Source: CAYWXV01 sp964462535 (GTDB taxonomy: Bacteria > Bacteroidota > Ignavibacteria > OLB7). Taken from it: a stretch of DNA of 21,785 nucleotides. The stretch lies in the NCBI GenBank assembly GCA_964462535.1, contig CAYWXV010000044.1:1-21785 (forward strand). The letters are read 5' to 3'. Position numbers and translations under genes: made by a program. The notes beneath the pieces are model-generated. The model worked only from the letters and a program-made list of their open reading frames with translations. It ran no database searches and was not told where the DNA came from. Shown here one piece after another: positions 1-8,300 of this stretch (position 1 is its first letter; every line of letters begins with the position of its first letter).

Positions 1-55
1 TATGAAACATGAGATATGAAGAAGGGCGGCGGTGCGGTTCGGTGGTGGCGGACTT

Positions 56-77
56 GCCCCCTCTTCCAGAGAGGGGC
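56..77. repeat. GC-rich hairpin, copy 1
   Basis: Inverted repeat with arms of type GCCCC-C-TCT / AGA-G-(A)-GGGGC around a TCC loop, with one bulged A. The core CCCCCT..TTCCAGA..GGGG is also found in the hairpin at 470-489, so the two look like copies of one small dispersed repeat. No T-tract follows on either strand, so it is not an obvious intrinsic terminator. Confidence 0.4.
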
Positions 78-160
78 AGCCTCGGTGGCTGAGCGTCGCC
101 CCGTTCACTGCCCGATCGTGTTTGTCGGAGCCAGAGAGGTGGAAGTGGTGGAGTTGGAGA

Positions 161-203
161 AAAAAGAAACGTGGCGGAGGAGTTGATTCTCCACCGCCAC
201 GTT
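161..203 (-). terminator. Rho-independent terminator-like hairpin
   Basis: Arms at 168-177 (AACGTGGCGG) and 194-203 (CCGCCACGTT) pair perfectly. After one A-A mismatch the stem continues with GGAG/CTCC around a TTGATT loop. On the minus strand the stem is followed by a T-rich run (TTTCTTTTTT, from plus-strand 161-169), so the polarity fits minus-strand transcription. It lies just downstream of the possible gene remnant at 274-435. On the plus strand the tail is only moderately T-rich (GTTGTTTGTTG), so it could also end a plus-strand gene lying left of the window. Confidence 0.6.
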
Positions 204-273
204 GTTTGTTGATTCGCCGATATCGATTCGATTCGATCTGCTTCGATTCGTACGGACACGGCATGTCGTGTCA

Positions 274-435
274 CTATCGCCCGACTGGAACGGATACTGT
301 CGCCTGCTCCTTCACCTGCGTTGCCACGCTGGTGTACATGCCCCCATTGAGCCGACATGCGTCGATCGGAGCCGCGAACTCGCCCCGACCGTCCGACGTG
401 AAGTCCAGTCCCCAGGCTGCCGCGCTGTCCTTTTA
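274..435 (-). pseudogene. Possible 3' remnant of a protein gene
   Basis: On the minus strand, a frame of about 53 codons ending at a TAG (274-276) reads like real protein: WGLDFTSDGRGEFAAPIDAC near its start, then a short stretch ending SVPVGR. By my count roughly three quarters of its third codon positions are G or C, as in neighbouring genes, and it is not repetitive. A TAA stop lies immediately upstream in the same frame with no usable start near the top of the fragment, and no continuation was found in other frames. Just downstream lies the hairpin with a minus-strand T-tract. I read it as the C-terminal tail of a decayed gene, truncated near the hairpin repeat at 470-489. I do not recognise the family. 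It could be chance coding-like sequence. Confidence 0.3.
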
Positions 436-469
436 GCCGCGCCTATCCCCCGCCTCGCTTCGCGAGTCT

Positions 470-489
470 GCCCCCTTCCAGAAGGGGGC
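470..489. repeat. GC-rich hairpin, copy 2
   Basis: Perfect inverted repeat GCCCCCTT-CCAG-AAGGGGGC, an 8-bp stem with a four-base loop. It shares the CCCCCT and TCCAGA elements with the hairpin at 56-77. Such GC-rich palindromes are typical of short dispersed intergenic repeats (REP-like). No poly-T tract follows, so a termination role is doubtful. Confidence 0.45.
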
Positions 490-690
490 TTAGGAACGGT
501 GTGATGGGAGGCCTGCTGCATTGAGGAAGGGCCTCGGTAGTTGGGCGAGCTCCACGACAGCGCTCGCTGTCTCCCCACTCCGCGGCTCGGCGGCTCCGCG
601 TGAGTCCACACACAGACGGCCACCAACCCAACCCTCACCGTCGAAGAATCATCACCGCCACGGACCCAACGATGCTCCTTCCGCCCTCAC

Positions 691-728
691 AAAACGCCTC
701 CGCCCACACTGAAATCAGCGTGGGCGGA
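691..728 (-). terminator. Terminator of the secreted repeat-protein gene
   Basis: Inverted repeat 699-728: TCCGCCCAC pairs with GTGGGCGGA, then after one A-C mismatch CTG pairs with CAG around an AAAT loop. Read on the minus strand the stem is followed by GGCGTTTTGTG, a short T-tract. It begins about 30 bases after the stop codon of the minus-strand gene at 758-2464, the position expected for its intrinsic terminator. Confidence 0.65.
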
Positions 729-757
729 AGATGGTAACAGGGGGAAGTACCCCGGGA

Positions 758-2464
758 CTATCTCGCGATTCGCAGAGGTCGATGGAGGGCTCGACCATCC
801 CCCACGAGTTGCACGAGATAGGCGCCGGTTGGAAGCTGGGAAACGTCCAGGCTGAACCGGTGATTCCCTGCCTCCAGTCCGATGCTTAATGGAAGACGAA
901 GCACGACGTTTCCACGTGCATCCACCACCTCGATGCGCCCTTGACTGATCGCATTCGCGACGTGAAGTGCGATCTCCGCGCGGTCGTGCGCGGGATTCGG
1001 TCTGACCGCCATGACCAGTCCGGTCTCGCGATCTCCCGGCGCAGCCGTGACGCACTCCGGCAGGAAGATCGATAGCGTGTCACCGCAAACCACTCCCCCC
1101 TCTCCGTACGCTTGGGTCATCAGCGGGAGCAGTCCGGCCGCCCCTTGTCGGATACCGATCACCGCTCCGGTTGAGGTCTCCGAAGGAGGAACAGGCGTTG
1201 GTGGGACGTAGGGCGATGGATCGAAGATCAGGTTCGGGGTCTGCGAGAAGAAGACGATCGAGTCGACCCGCTTCCCGCTGTTGTTAACCACATCAAAGGT
1301 GAATCGGTAATCACCCGGGTCCCCAAGCGGATCGCAGATCACCTCGCGCGAGACGATCCGCACACAACCGGTGTCGGTGGTCGACGGGCAGTCCGGAAGC
1401 GTCAGCATGAGGATACTGTCGCACTGACAGAGGGCGCCGCTCGGCGATATACCGACCGAGATCGTGGAGCCGGGAGTACCGCCGTCGATCCGGAATGTGA
1501 ACTGTCTGGACGATCCCTTCTCCAACGGCGTGATCGTCGTCGTCGGGGGAGAGATACTGACGCCGGTGGCGGGACTGGTGATGCGGGCTCCAACAGCCAA
1601 AGTCTGACAGTCCGCCTGATTCGTGAACGTGACCGTCCAGTCGTATCCCGGCTCGCCGGTCGGGGCCCGTCGACAGATCAAAGAGTCGGTGCGTAGATCG
1701 AAGCAACGCTCTGCGCAGTTCGCCAGGAAGACGGTCACGGTGTCGGTGCATGTGCATCCAGCGCCGTTGGCACGAACAACCAGATTGAGCGTGGTAGCGG
1801 TCGTCAATCCCGCGCCGGTGAAGGTCGCCTTCAGGTTCGTTGCCGATTCGAAGATCGCGAGCGCCGGTGACAACGGAATCGCCGATGGTGTTACCGTGAT
1901 CCCGGCCGGACTTGCAACCGAGAGGCTGAGCGATGTCTTCGGGCAAGAATCGAGACTGGTGACGCTGAACGTCATCTCCTGCCCCTTGCCACCACCAGCA
2001 GGTGCTACACACACAATGGAGTCGGTGCGGAAATCGAGGCATTCGGTGACCACGGGAATGCAGTTCAGATCGAGTGTGTCGCGACACGCTATCCCACCAG
2101 CCTGGTTTCGAAAGACAAACTCGACTCGCGAAGAGCCGTCCGGGGCGTACATGCAGAGGCCGGCGAAATCGAAGTCGCCGTTTCCAAGCCCGCCCGTTAT
2201 GATCCACGTCAACGCGCGCGCGGTGCGCGTGGCACCCCAGGTGACAGGCTGCACAGCTGACACGATCGTGTCTGTCGGCGACAACACATTCACCTGTATC
2301 GCGCTGATCGTCAGTCCGGCCTGGTCATTGGCGACGAAGAGATCGAAACAGCAATCATCCAGCTCCAACGCGTCAACGGTAACGTCGCACCTCTGCGCCA
2401 TCGTCGGCACGACCCAGAGCATGAGAAGAACGAGGGGTATGGAGAGGCGGTAGAGAAGATTCAT
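758..2464 (-). CDS. Secreted protein with four Cys-framed repeats and T9SS sorting domain
   Basis: This 568-residue protein has a signal peptide (residues 1-23: MNLLYR start, hydrophobic core LVLLMLWVV, cleavage likely after TMA). The mature part contains four successive repeats of about 105-110 residues (roughly 26-135, 142-250, 254-359, 367-471). Each opens with a Cys followed by a second Cys about 10 residues later, and each closes with a pattern like C-x-C/D-D-T/S-x-x-x-x-L-x-x-C. The pattern suggests disulphide-stabilised beta-sandwich modules. The last 85 residues form a T9SS type A-like sorting domain (RPNPAHDRAEI at 488-498, GAYLVQL, terminal RIAR). It is therefore probably exported by Sec, crosses the outer membrane by T9SS and is released or surface anchored. 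I recognise no catalytic motif; a structural, adhesive or ligand-binding role is inference. The ATG at 2464 is chosen because the signal peptide begins there. No Shine-Dalgarno is visible. The gene stands alone, with a terminator at 691-728. Confidence 0.85.
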   Translation of the reverse strand: MNLLYRLSIPLVLLMLWVVPTMAQRCDVTVDALELDDCCFDLFVANDQAGLTISAIQVNVLSPTDTIVSAVQPVTWGATRTARALTWIITGGLGNGDFDFAGLCMYAPDGSSRVEFVFRNQAGGIACRDTLDLNCIPVVTECLDFRTDSIVCVAPAGGGKGQEMTFSVTSLDSCPKTSLSLSVASPAGITVTPSAIPLSPALAIFESATNLKATFTGAGLTTATTLNLVVRANGAGCTCTDTVTVFLANCAERCFDLRTDSLICRRAPTGEPGYDWTVTFTNQADCQTLAVGARITSPATGVSISPPTTTITPLEKGSSRQFTFRIDGGTPGSTISVGISPSGALCQCDSILMLTLPDCPSTTDTGCVRIVSREVICDPLGDPGDYRFTFDVVNNSGKRVDSIVFFSQTPNLIFDPSPYVPPTPVPPSETSTGAVIGIRQGAAGLLPLMTQAYGEGGVVCGDTLSIFLPECVTAAPGDRETGLVMAVRPNPAHDRAEIALHVANAISQGRIEVVDARGNVVLRLPLSIGLEAGNHRFSLDVSQLPTGAYLVQLVGDGRALHRPLRIAR

Positions 2465-2676
2465 GACTACGGATGTTAAGCGCTGAAAATTGAATACTTG
2501 GAGTTTCGATCAACCACGTTCACCAGGGGAACTGGAGACGATCGAGGGGCACTATCGACCGTAAACGGCCCACTCGAATGACCCCCAACACCCCCGAAAG
2601 GCAACAACACACGACACGTCGCTCGCCAGGCACTATTCTTTCCCGTGCCTCACTTGCCACTCCCCTATCCCACTTC

Positions 2677-4974
2677 CTACTCCCCATGAACCAGGAAATA
2701 TTTCGCCTCGGGATGATGAACCACGATCGCACTGGTCGACTGCTCCGGTTCCAACATGAACTCCTCCGATAGCGCAATACCGATGCGTGAGGGCTGCAGC
2801 ATATCGAAGAGCTGCGCTTGATCCTCGAGGTTCGGACAGGCGGGATAGCCGAACGAATAGCGACTGCCACGATATCCCTGCGCAAAGAGCCTCCGTATGT
2901 CCTCTGCGTCGTCGCCGGCGATACCAAGCTCGATCCGCATCGAACGATGCCAGTATTCGGCAAGCCCCTCGGCGCACTCGACAGAGAGTCCGTGGAAGTA
3001 GAGGTAGTCAGCGTAGTCGTTGCGGGCAAAGAGTTCGGCGGCGTACTCGCTTGCACGTTGCCCCATCGTGACGATCTGCACACCAAGCGTGTCGAACTCG
3101 GGGGATTCGATAGAGTGGTAGAAGTCGCTGATACAGAGATGTCGTCCATGCGACTGACGGGGGAACTCGAATCGCTGCCACTCGACCAGGTTCTCCTCAT
3201 CGAGTACGATGTCTCCCCACTCACTGGTCAACGCATCCGCTCCGAGATCCTTGGGTCGGTAGACGATGAGTGTGTTGTAGTCGGAGCGGCAAGGGAAGTA
3301 CCCGTAGATCACCTTTGGCTCCAGCAATCCCTCCCGCTTCGCGCGGAGCTTCAGCTCCTCGAATTTCGGATAGACCACCTCGTCGAGCTCGCGTCGATAC
3401 TCCTCACCGCTTCGGCTCCCCTTCTTCACCTGCCACTGGCCGCGGATGAGCGCCACGTCATTGATGTATTCAAAGACCTTTTCGAGCCGGATGTTCTCGA
3501 CGACGCGCGAGCCCCAGAAGGGAGGCTTTGGCGCCGGGATGTCCCTCTCGACGTCGCTGGTGCGTCGGAAGAGGCGGACGCCACTATCCGATTCAAAGCC
3601 CTCGATTGCCACCGGAAAGTCGGCGTCGCGTCCCTGCTCTTCTTTCAGGTGACGCGCAGTGCGGATACTTGAATCCTCGGGCGCCTCTCCGAGTGCCTCT
3701 GCGGACCGAGCAATGAACAGAGCAGGAGCCTTACCGTAGGTGGCAATGCAGAAGTTGATTTTCGTGGCGGCGATATCAGCGCGCTCATCTGATTCGATGT
3801 CAATCTGCTCGAACCCGAGTCCACGATACACACGGATCAGCTCGGTATCGTCTGGATCGCAGACGATGAAGACCTTCGCGTCGGAATTGGCGCTTCGTGC
3901 GTGACGACGCATCGCGCGGATCAGGTCGACCCCAACGCCCCCCTTCCACTGCTCAGGTAGCACGACGATGTTTGTGAGTTCGTAAACGTCTTCCTTCTCC
4001 TTCCTCACACGTCCACCGCCGATAACGCTCTCATGCAAATCGGCGACGAGTAGTTCTTCCCGTGGTGCGGCCGCAAGGTCTTCATGCATGACCCCCATGA
4101 GATCCGCAAGCGTTTCGAGCTCATCCTCCAGCGCGACGCGAATGGCGACGGCCCCCCGATCGATGCCGGCAGGTAATGGAACCGACGGGGGCTTCTCCTT
4201 GTCACCTGTGCCACGCAGGTCGTACCACGACGCGTTCCCGGCTGCAAGCTGCTCCATGTAATGAAGGCCATCGAAGGCGTCCGTTGCATAGGCTACGTTC
4301 GAGCCGTAAATGGCACGCAGGTCCTCTTCGACGTAGCGTCTCGTCAGCGCCGCGCCGCCAAGGATCACAGGGACATCGATTCCGCGCCCCTTCATCAGCT
4401 CAAGATTCTCCTTCATCACCAGAGTGCTCTTCACCAGCAGACCACTCATGCCGATCGCGTCGCCGTTGTGTTCGGCTACGGCCTCCAACATTGCGTCGAT
4501 CGGAATCTTGATGCCGAGGTTGACAACCTTGTATCCGTTGTTGGTAAGAATGATATCGACCAGGTTCTTTCCGATGTCATGCACATCCCCTTTGACGGTA
4601 GCCAGGATTAGAGTCCCCTTCTGCGACCCGTCGTTCTTTTCCATGTGGGGCTCCAGCCAGGCGACCGCTCTCTTCATCGTCTCCGCCGACTGCAGCACGA
4701 ACGGGAGTTGCATCTGCCCCGATCCGAAAAGTTCTCCAACCACCTTCATTCCATCCAGCAAGATGGTGTTGATGATGGCAAGAGGCTCGTAGTTCTCCAT
4801 TGCCTCCTGGAGGTCGGTGTCGATTCCGATCTGATCGCCATCGATGATGCGAGTCTTCAATCGCTCTTCGACCGTCATTGAGGCTCGGTCGACTTCGTTC
4901 CGCTCGATCTTCTTCCCCGCGTAGTGCGCCATCAGCTCAACGAGCGGGTCGAATACACATTTGCGTTCAGCCAT
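2677..4974 (-). CDS. metH: Methionine synthase C-terminal half (B12-binding and reactivation modules) with internal GNAT domain
   Basis: This 765-residue protein corresponds to the cobalamin-binding and reactivation half of MetH, which methylates homocysteine using methyl-cobalamin and repairs oxidised cob(II)alamin with S-adenosylmethionine. Residues 30-113 are the helical B12 cap (LFGSGQMQLPFVLQSAE). Residues 118-245 are the Rossmann B12 domain, with the D-x-H-x-x-G motif GDVHDIGKN (cobalt-ligand His132) and a GMSGLLVKS loop. Residues 484-745 are the activation domain (PPFWGSRVV, YGYFPC, HGLSVECAEGLAEYWH, RYSFGYPACP). Between them, about residues 274-395 look like a complete GNAT fold: VAIRVALEDE, a central ELTNIVVLPEQWKGGVGVDL (beta4 plus acetyl-CoA loop) and VYRGLGF (motif B). 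The homocysteine and folate modules are absent. A TAA lies in frame 15 bases upstream and no other part of MetH lies in the 334-base gap, so those modules must be encoded elsewhere if present. The sequence style resembles actinobacterial-type MetH. No terminator is clear. Confidence 0.88.
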   Translation of the reverse strand: MAERKCVFDPLVELMAHYAGKKIERNEVDRASMTVEERLKTRIIDGDQIGIDTDLQEAMENYEPLAIINTILLDGMKVVGELFGSGQMQLPFVLQSAETMKRAVAWLEPHMEKNDGSQKGTLILATVKGDVHDIGKNLVDIILTNNGYKVVNLGIKIPIDAMLEAVAEHNGDAIGMSGLLVKSTLVMKENLELMKGRGIDVPVILGGAALTRRYVEEDLRAIYGSNVAYATDAFDGLHYMEQLAAGNASWYDLRGTGDKEKPPSVPLPAGIDRGAVAIRVALEDELETLADLMGVMHEDLAAAPREELLVADLHESVIGGGRVRKEKEDVYELTNIVVLPEQWKGGVGVDLIRAMRRHARSANSDAKVFIVCDPDDTELIRVYRGLGFEQIDIESDERADIAATKINFCIATYGKAPALFIARSAEALGEAPEDSSIRTARHLKEEQGRDADFPVAIEGFESDSGVRLFRRTSDVERDIPAPKPPFWGSRVVENIRLEKVFEYINDVALIRGQWQVKKGSRSGEEYRRELDEVVYPKFEELKLRAKREGLLEPKVIYGYFPCRSDYNTLIVYRPKDLGADALTSEWGDIVLDEENLVEWQRFEFPRQSHGRHLCISDFYHSIESPEFDTLGVQIVTMGQRASEYAAELFARNDYADYLYFHGLSVECAEGLAEYWHRSMRIELGIAGDDAEDIRRLFAQGYRGSRYSFGYPACPNLEDQAQLFDMLQPSRIGIALSEEFMLEPEQSTSAIVVHHPEAKYFLVHGE

Positions 4975-4981
4975 AGGGGGC

Positions 4982-4989
4982 CAAAGTTA
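4982..4989 (-). promoter_or_regulatory. Candidate -7 promoter element (TAnnTTTG) for metH
   Basis: On the minus strand TAACTTTG matches the TAnnTTTG -7 consensus known for the primary sigma factor of Bacteroidota. It ends seven bases before the metH ATG. If used at normal spacing, transcription would begin within a few bases of the start codon, giving a leaderless or almost leaderless mRNA. No convincing -33 TTTG element is seen at the expected distance, so this is tentative. Confidence 0.3.
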
Positions 4990-5121
4990 CATCATAGAGT
5001 GTAGACGGTGTGGCGACGAGATGTGACGCGACGCACCTGCTGCAGTACCGCATTCGTGCAGCGTTCTCTCGGAGTCCAACGAGAAGGATCGCGGCGTTGA
5101 TCCCGGCCCCGTCCCCCCGTG

Positions 5122-5153
5122 CCTCCCCTCTCTCAATATTGGGAGAGTGGGGG
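5122..5153. repeat. Hairpin in the divergent metH/protease intergenic region
   Basis: Imperfect inverted repeat: CCTCCCCTCTC pairs with GAGAGTGGGGG around a CAATATTG core that is itself palindromic. It sits in the 334-base gap between the divergent metH and protease genes. No T-tract follows on either strand. It resembles the pyrimidine/purine REP-type hairpins often found in intergenic DNA. The rest of the gap (4975-5308) holds the candidate metH promoter, a weak TACCTTCG box at 5262-5269 about 40 bases before the protease start, and no cobalamin or SAM riboswitch motif that I can recognise. Confidence 0.4.
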
Positions 5154-5308
5154 CGAGAGGGAATCTCCATCTACCATCGTTAATCCGTCATCGTACGCCA
5201 TTCATCGTTTACACCTCATCCCTAATCCCCGATCCGCCATCTCCTATCCTTCCAAATCCCCTACCTTCGCGGCTGGATCGTTCTTCATGGTATGCAATCG
5301 TCCAGAAC

Positions 5309-8300
5309 ATGCGCACGCAATACGCTTTTGCCCTCCTCCTTCTAGCAACATCCATTACAGTCTCGGCACAGACGCTCCCGATCTTCCGCGATGCGTCCGC
5401 CCCCCCCTCCATCGATGTGCTTCCTGACGACGCCGGGCTCGTGGTTGTCGACTCCGACGTGCTTCGTCGCGTGGATGCGTCAACGTCGAGGGTCGTGATA
5501 CCCCATTTTCACATTCCGGGCCTTGGACGGCGTGACCTGCTACTGCAACGGTTCGATCTCCTGACGCCGACGGCTATTGTGGTAGAAGGGCGCGGGGACG
5601 GGGACCACCCCATGTCGATTGATCGCCACATCATGCTTCGGGGGAACGTTGTCGGTCTCCCCGGTTCGTTCGTCTACATCGCCATCTTCCCAACATATGC
5701 CAGCGGCTATATCGAACTCCCCAGCGGTGTCGATTCCTACCCGCAACGCTTTCTGATAGCTCCCGACGACGCCACGAGTCAACATCCCGTCACCATTGTC
5801 TACACCGCATCCGATACACCCCCATCGGATCGCGGTAGCCACGACTACTGCGGCGTGGACGACGCCGGTCAGTATGTGACACCTGAATGGAAGGAGTTCT
5901 TCAATCGAACGGCCGCGCTGAAGGAACAACGTTCTATCGCAGAAGCACAGATCCTCTCCGTTCAGATCGCGCTCGAGTGCGACAGTCTGTACTATGTGGC
6001 GCGTGGGAGGAATCTCTCCATTGCCGCGAACTACGCTCTTGCCGTCATGGGAGCCTCGTCAGCGATCTATCAACGCGATATCCAATTGATGATCCAAATC
6101 CCGTATCTCCGGATTTGGACCACATCACAGAATCCGTACCCGGGTCCCGATGACGGCGATTTGCTGAACCAGCTGCGCACGTACTGGAACACGAGCATGC
6201 GATTCATTCAGCGGAGCGGTGTGATGGTCTACAGCCGATATCGAGGGGGACTCGCATATGTCGGAGCGTTGTGTGGCGAAAGCGGATATGCGATGGCGGG
6301 GCCCGGTGGCAACGTGAACTTTCCGGCCAACGGGTACGTGTGGGATATTGATGTCACGAGCCACGAGCTAGGGCACAACCTGGGGTCGCCACATACGCAC
6401 AGTTGCTCATGGATGCCGGCGATAGATTCCTGCTGGGACGCGGAAGGAGGGTGCTTCCCGGCACGCAAGCCCCGCCCCGGTTGGATCATGAGCTACTGCC
6501 ATCTGAATGCAGGGACACGCCTCTTCTTCCATCCTCGCGTCGCGTCGTTGATTCGAGCATGGGCGGAGCGGGCAGCCTGTATCACCCCGGAGCCACACCC
6601 TGCACGAATTGATCTGGCAGCCATCAACATCCTCGTCCCGGCAAATGGCGGAAGTGTGAAAGCTGGGTTGCCGATCGCGCCCGTCGCTATCGTCAGGAAT
6701 GTCGGTCTTGGGACACAAAGCGGTGCAACCGCGACGTTCACGGTCATGTCATCGGACAGTGATGAGGTCTACAGGCAGACTGCGAACGTTCCCTCGTTGC
6801 CTCCGGGCGGATCGACAACGATCAGTTTCCCACCGACCACCATCTCCGACACAGGTGTCTTTCTTGCAACGATCGTGATCGAGAGTCCATCGGATTCGTC
6901 ACTCTACAACAATCGCATTACACGCCCGTTCGAGGTAGTCCAGAATCCTCCGACGGCGACGATCGCCGTCAGCTACCCAAATGGAGGCGAGACATTGGCG
7001 GCCGGCGATAGCGTGACGATTCGCTGGACACATAGCGGTGTCAGCGAAGCAACGATTGATCTCTCGACGGATGGTGGGGGATCGTGGAGCACGATTCGCT
7101 GGAACACACCAGCCGACTCCGGAACATTCCGATGGCTGGTCCCGGCCGCTCCCACAACCGACGCGCTCGTCCGCATCAGCAATCGGCAGAACGCGAGTGT
7201 GAACGACGTGAGCAACAGTCCATTCACCATCGCACTCGACCGTGATGTCCAACCGATTGACTTTGTGCTCCCAACCGGCAATGACACAGTCGCGGCGCCG
7301 ATCTCGCCACGTGTTCTCATTCGAAACAACGGCTCGCAGACAGTAACGAATCTCCCCGTCCACCTTCGCATCGAGTGGAGACCGGGGGGATTGACGATCT
7401 ACGACAACGCCGTTACCGTTCCGACGGTGTCGCCGATGTCGACGATGGAGGTGGTCTTTCCAACGACAGGGGAGATTCCGGACGGGCCGTTCATCATGAT
7501 TGCACGAACGGATCTGCCGGGTGATCGAAACATCGCAAACGATTCCATCGGTCGCTCCTCCACGAACCGTCGGGGAGTATCCCCACCGTCGATCGTCGAC
7601 GCGGAAGGAATCTGTGGGGCTACGATTATCACCTATTCGCCATCGATATCCGGGGGCGTGGATGGATACGTCCTCATGCGTGGTTCCACCGCTGCGACGA
7701 TGACGCCGATCGACACGCTCCCCCCTACCGTGACGACGTGGGTTGATGAGCCGTTGCAGGATCAGACCGATTACTACTACGCGCTCATGGCCATGAGGAG
7801 TGGGGAGCGTTCAATTCCATCCCGTGTGGTGGTGGGGCGACCGGCCTGCTTTGCCGCCGGGGATACAATGACGCCGCCTCGTCTTGTCCTCCCTCACTAC
7901 AACGCGCGCGACCTGCGGCTACCGGTGGAACTTGTCTGGGAACGACTGAAGGGGGCCGAACGGTATCACGTCGAACTCGCGAGCGATCCTGCGTTCACGG
8001 CGATCGTCCAGGAATGGGTTGTTCGCGACGCGTCGCCAGTCATGCCCAAGGATATCACGTTTAACGGTCAGTGGTACTGGCGGGCGCGGGGCATAAACAA
8101 TTCGCACCTGGGGCCTTGGAGCGATTCCCATCCATTCGCGACCGGAGGTTCGTGCGGCCAATCGGCGCTCCACTTCAATGGCACGGACGCATTCGCTATT
8201 GACAGTCTCTTTACCTGGAGCGGCGGCGCTGTGACTGTCGAGTTCTGGAACTACGTCCGCACGGATGAAATCACGACTGGCACCGCGTTTTCGGTAGGTC

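Larger units (their letters stand above)
1..757. other. Long non-coding stretch with hairpins and a possible gene remnant
   Basis: No reading frame here looks like a complete protein: the open frames on both strands are low-complexity, rich in Arg/Ser/Pro and lack recognisable motifs. What can be seen is two GC-rich hairpins with a shared loop (56-77 and 470-489), a long terminator-like hairpin (161-203), a coding-like fragment on the minus strand (274-435) and the terminator of the next gene (699-728). A stretch near 217-250 is locally repetitive, with reiterated ATTCG units. The region reads as a long intergenic space with decayed material. Confidence 0.6.

Noticed and set aside
7..712. Short open frames on both strands at the left edge (60-134 codons)
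   Set aside because: Low complexity, mutually overlapping, no start-site signals or motifs; only the minus-strand fragment at 274-435 reads like protein.
1623..2453. 276-codon open frame on the plus strand opposite the secreted repeat protein
   Set aside because: It lies entirely antisense to a gene with signal peptide, repeats and a T9SS domain; its translation is low in recognisable motifs and is a shadow of the GC-rich codon pattern.
2520..3224. 234-codon minus-strand frame overlapping the 3' part of metH in another frame
   Set aside because: Ser/Arg-rich composition without motifs; the metH frame over the same bases is unambiguous.
5147..5308. N-terminal extension of the protease from the upstream in-frame ATG
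   Set aside because: The 54 extra residues are Pro/Ser-rich and would bury the signal peptide; the ATG at 5309 starts directly at it.
4975..5308. Cobalamin or SAM riboswitch upstream of metH
   Set aside because: No B12-box-like sequence or SAM-riboswitch core was recognised on the minus strand, and the candidate promoter leaves almost no leader.
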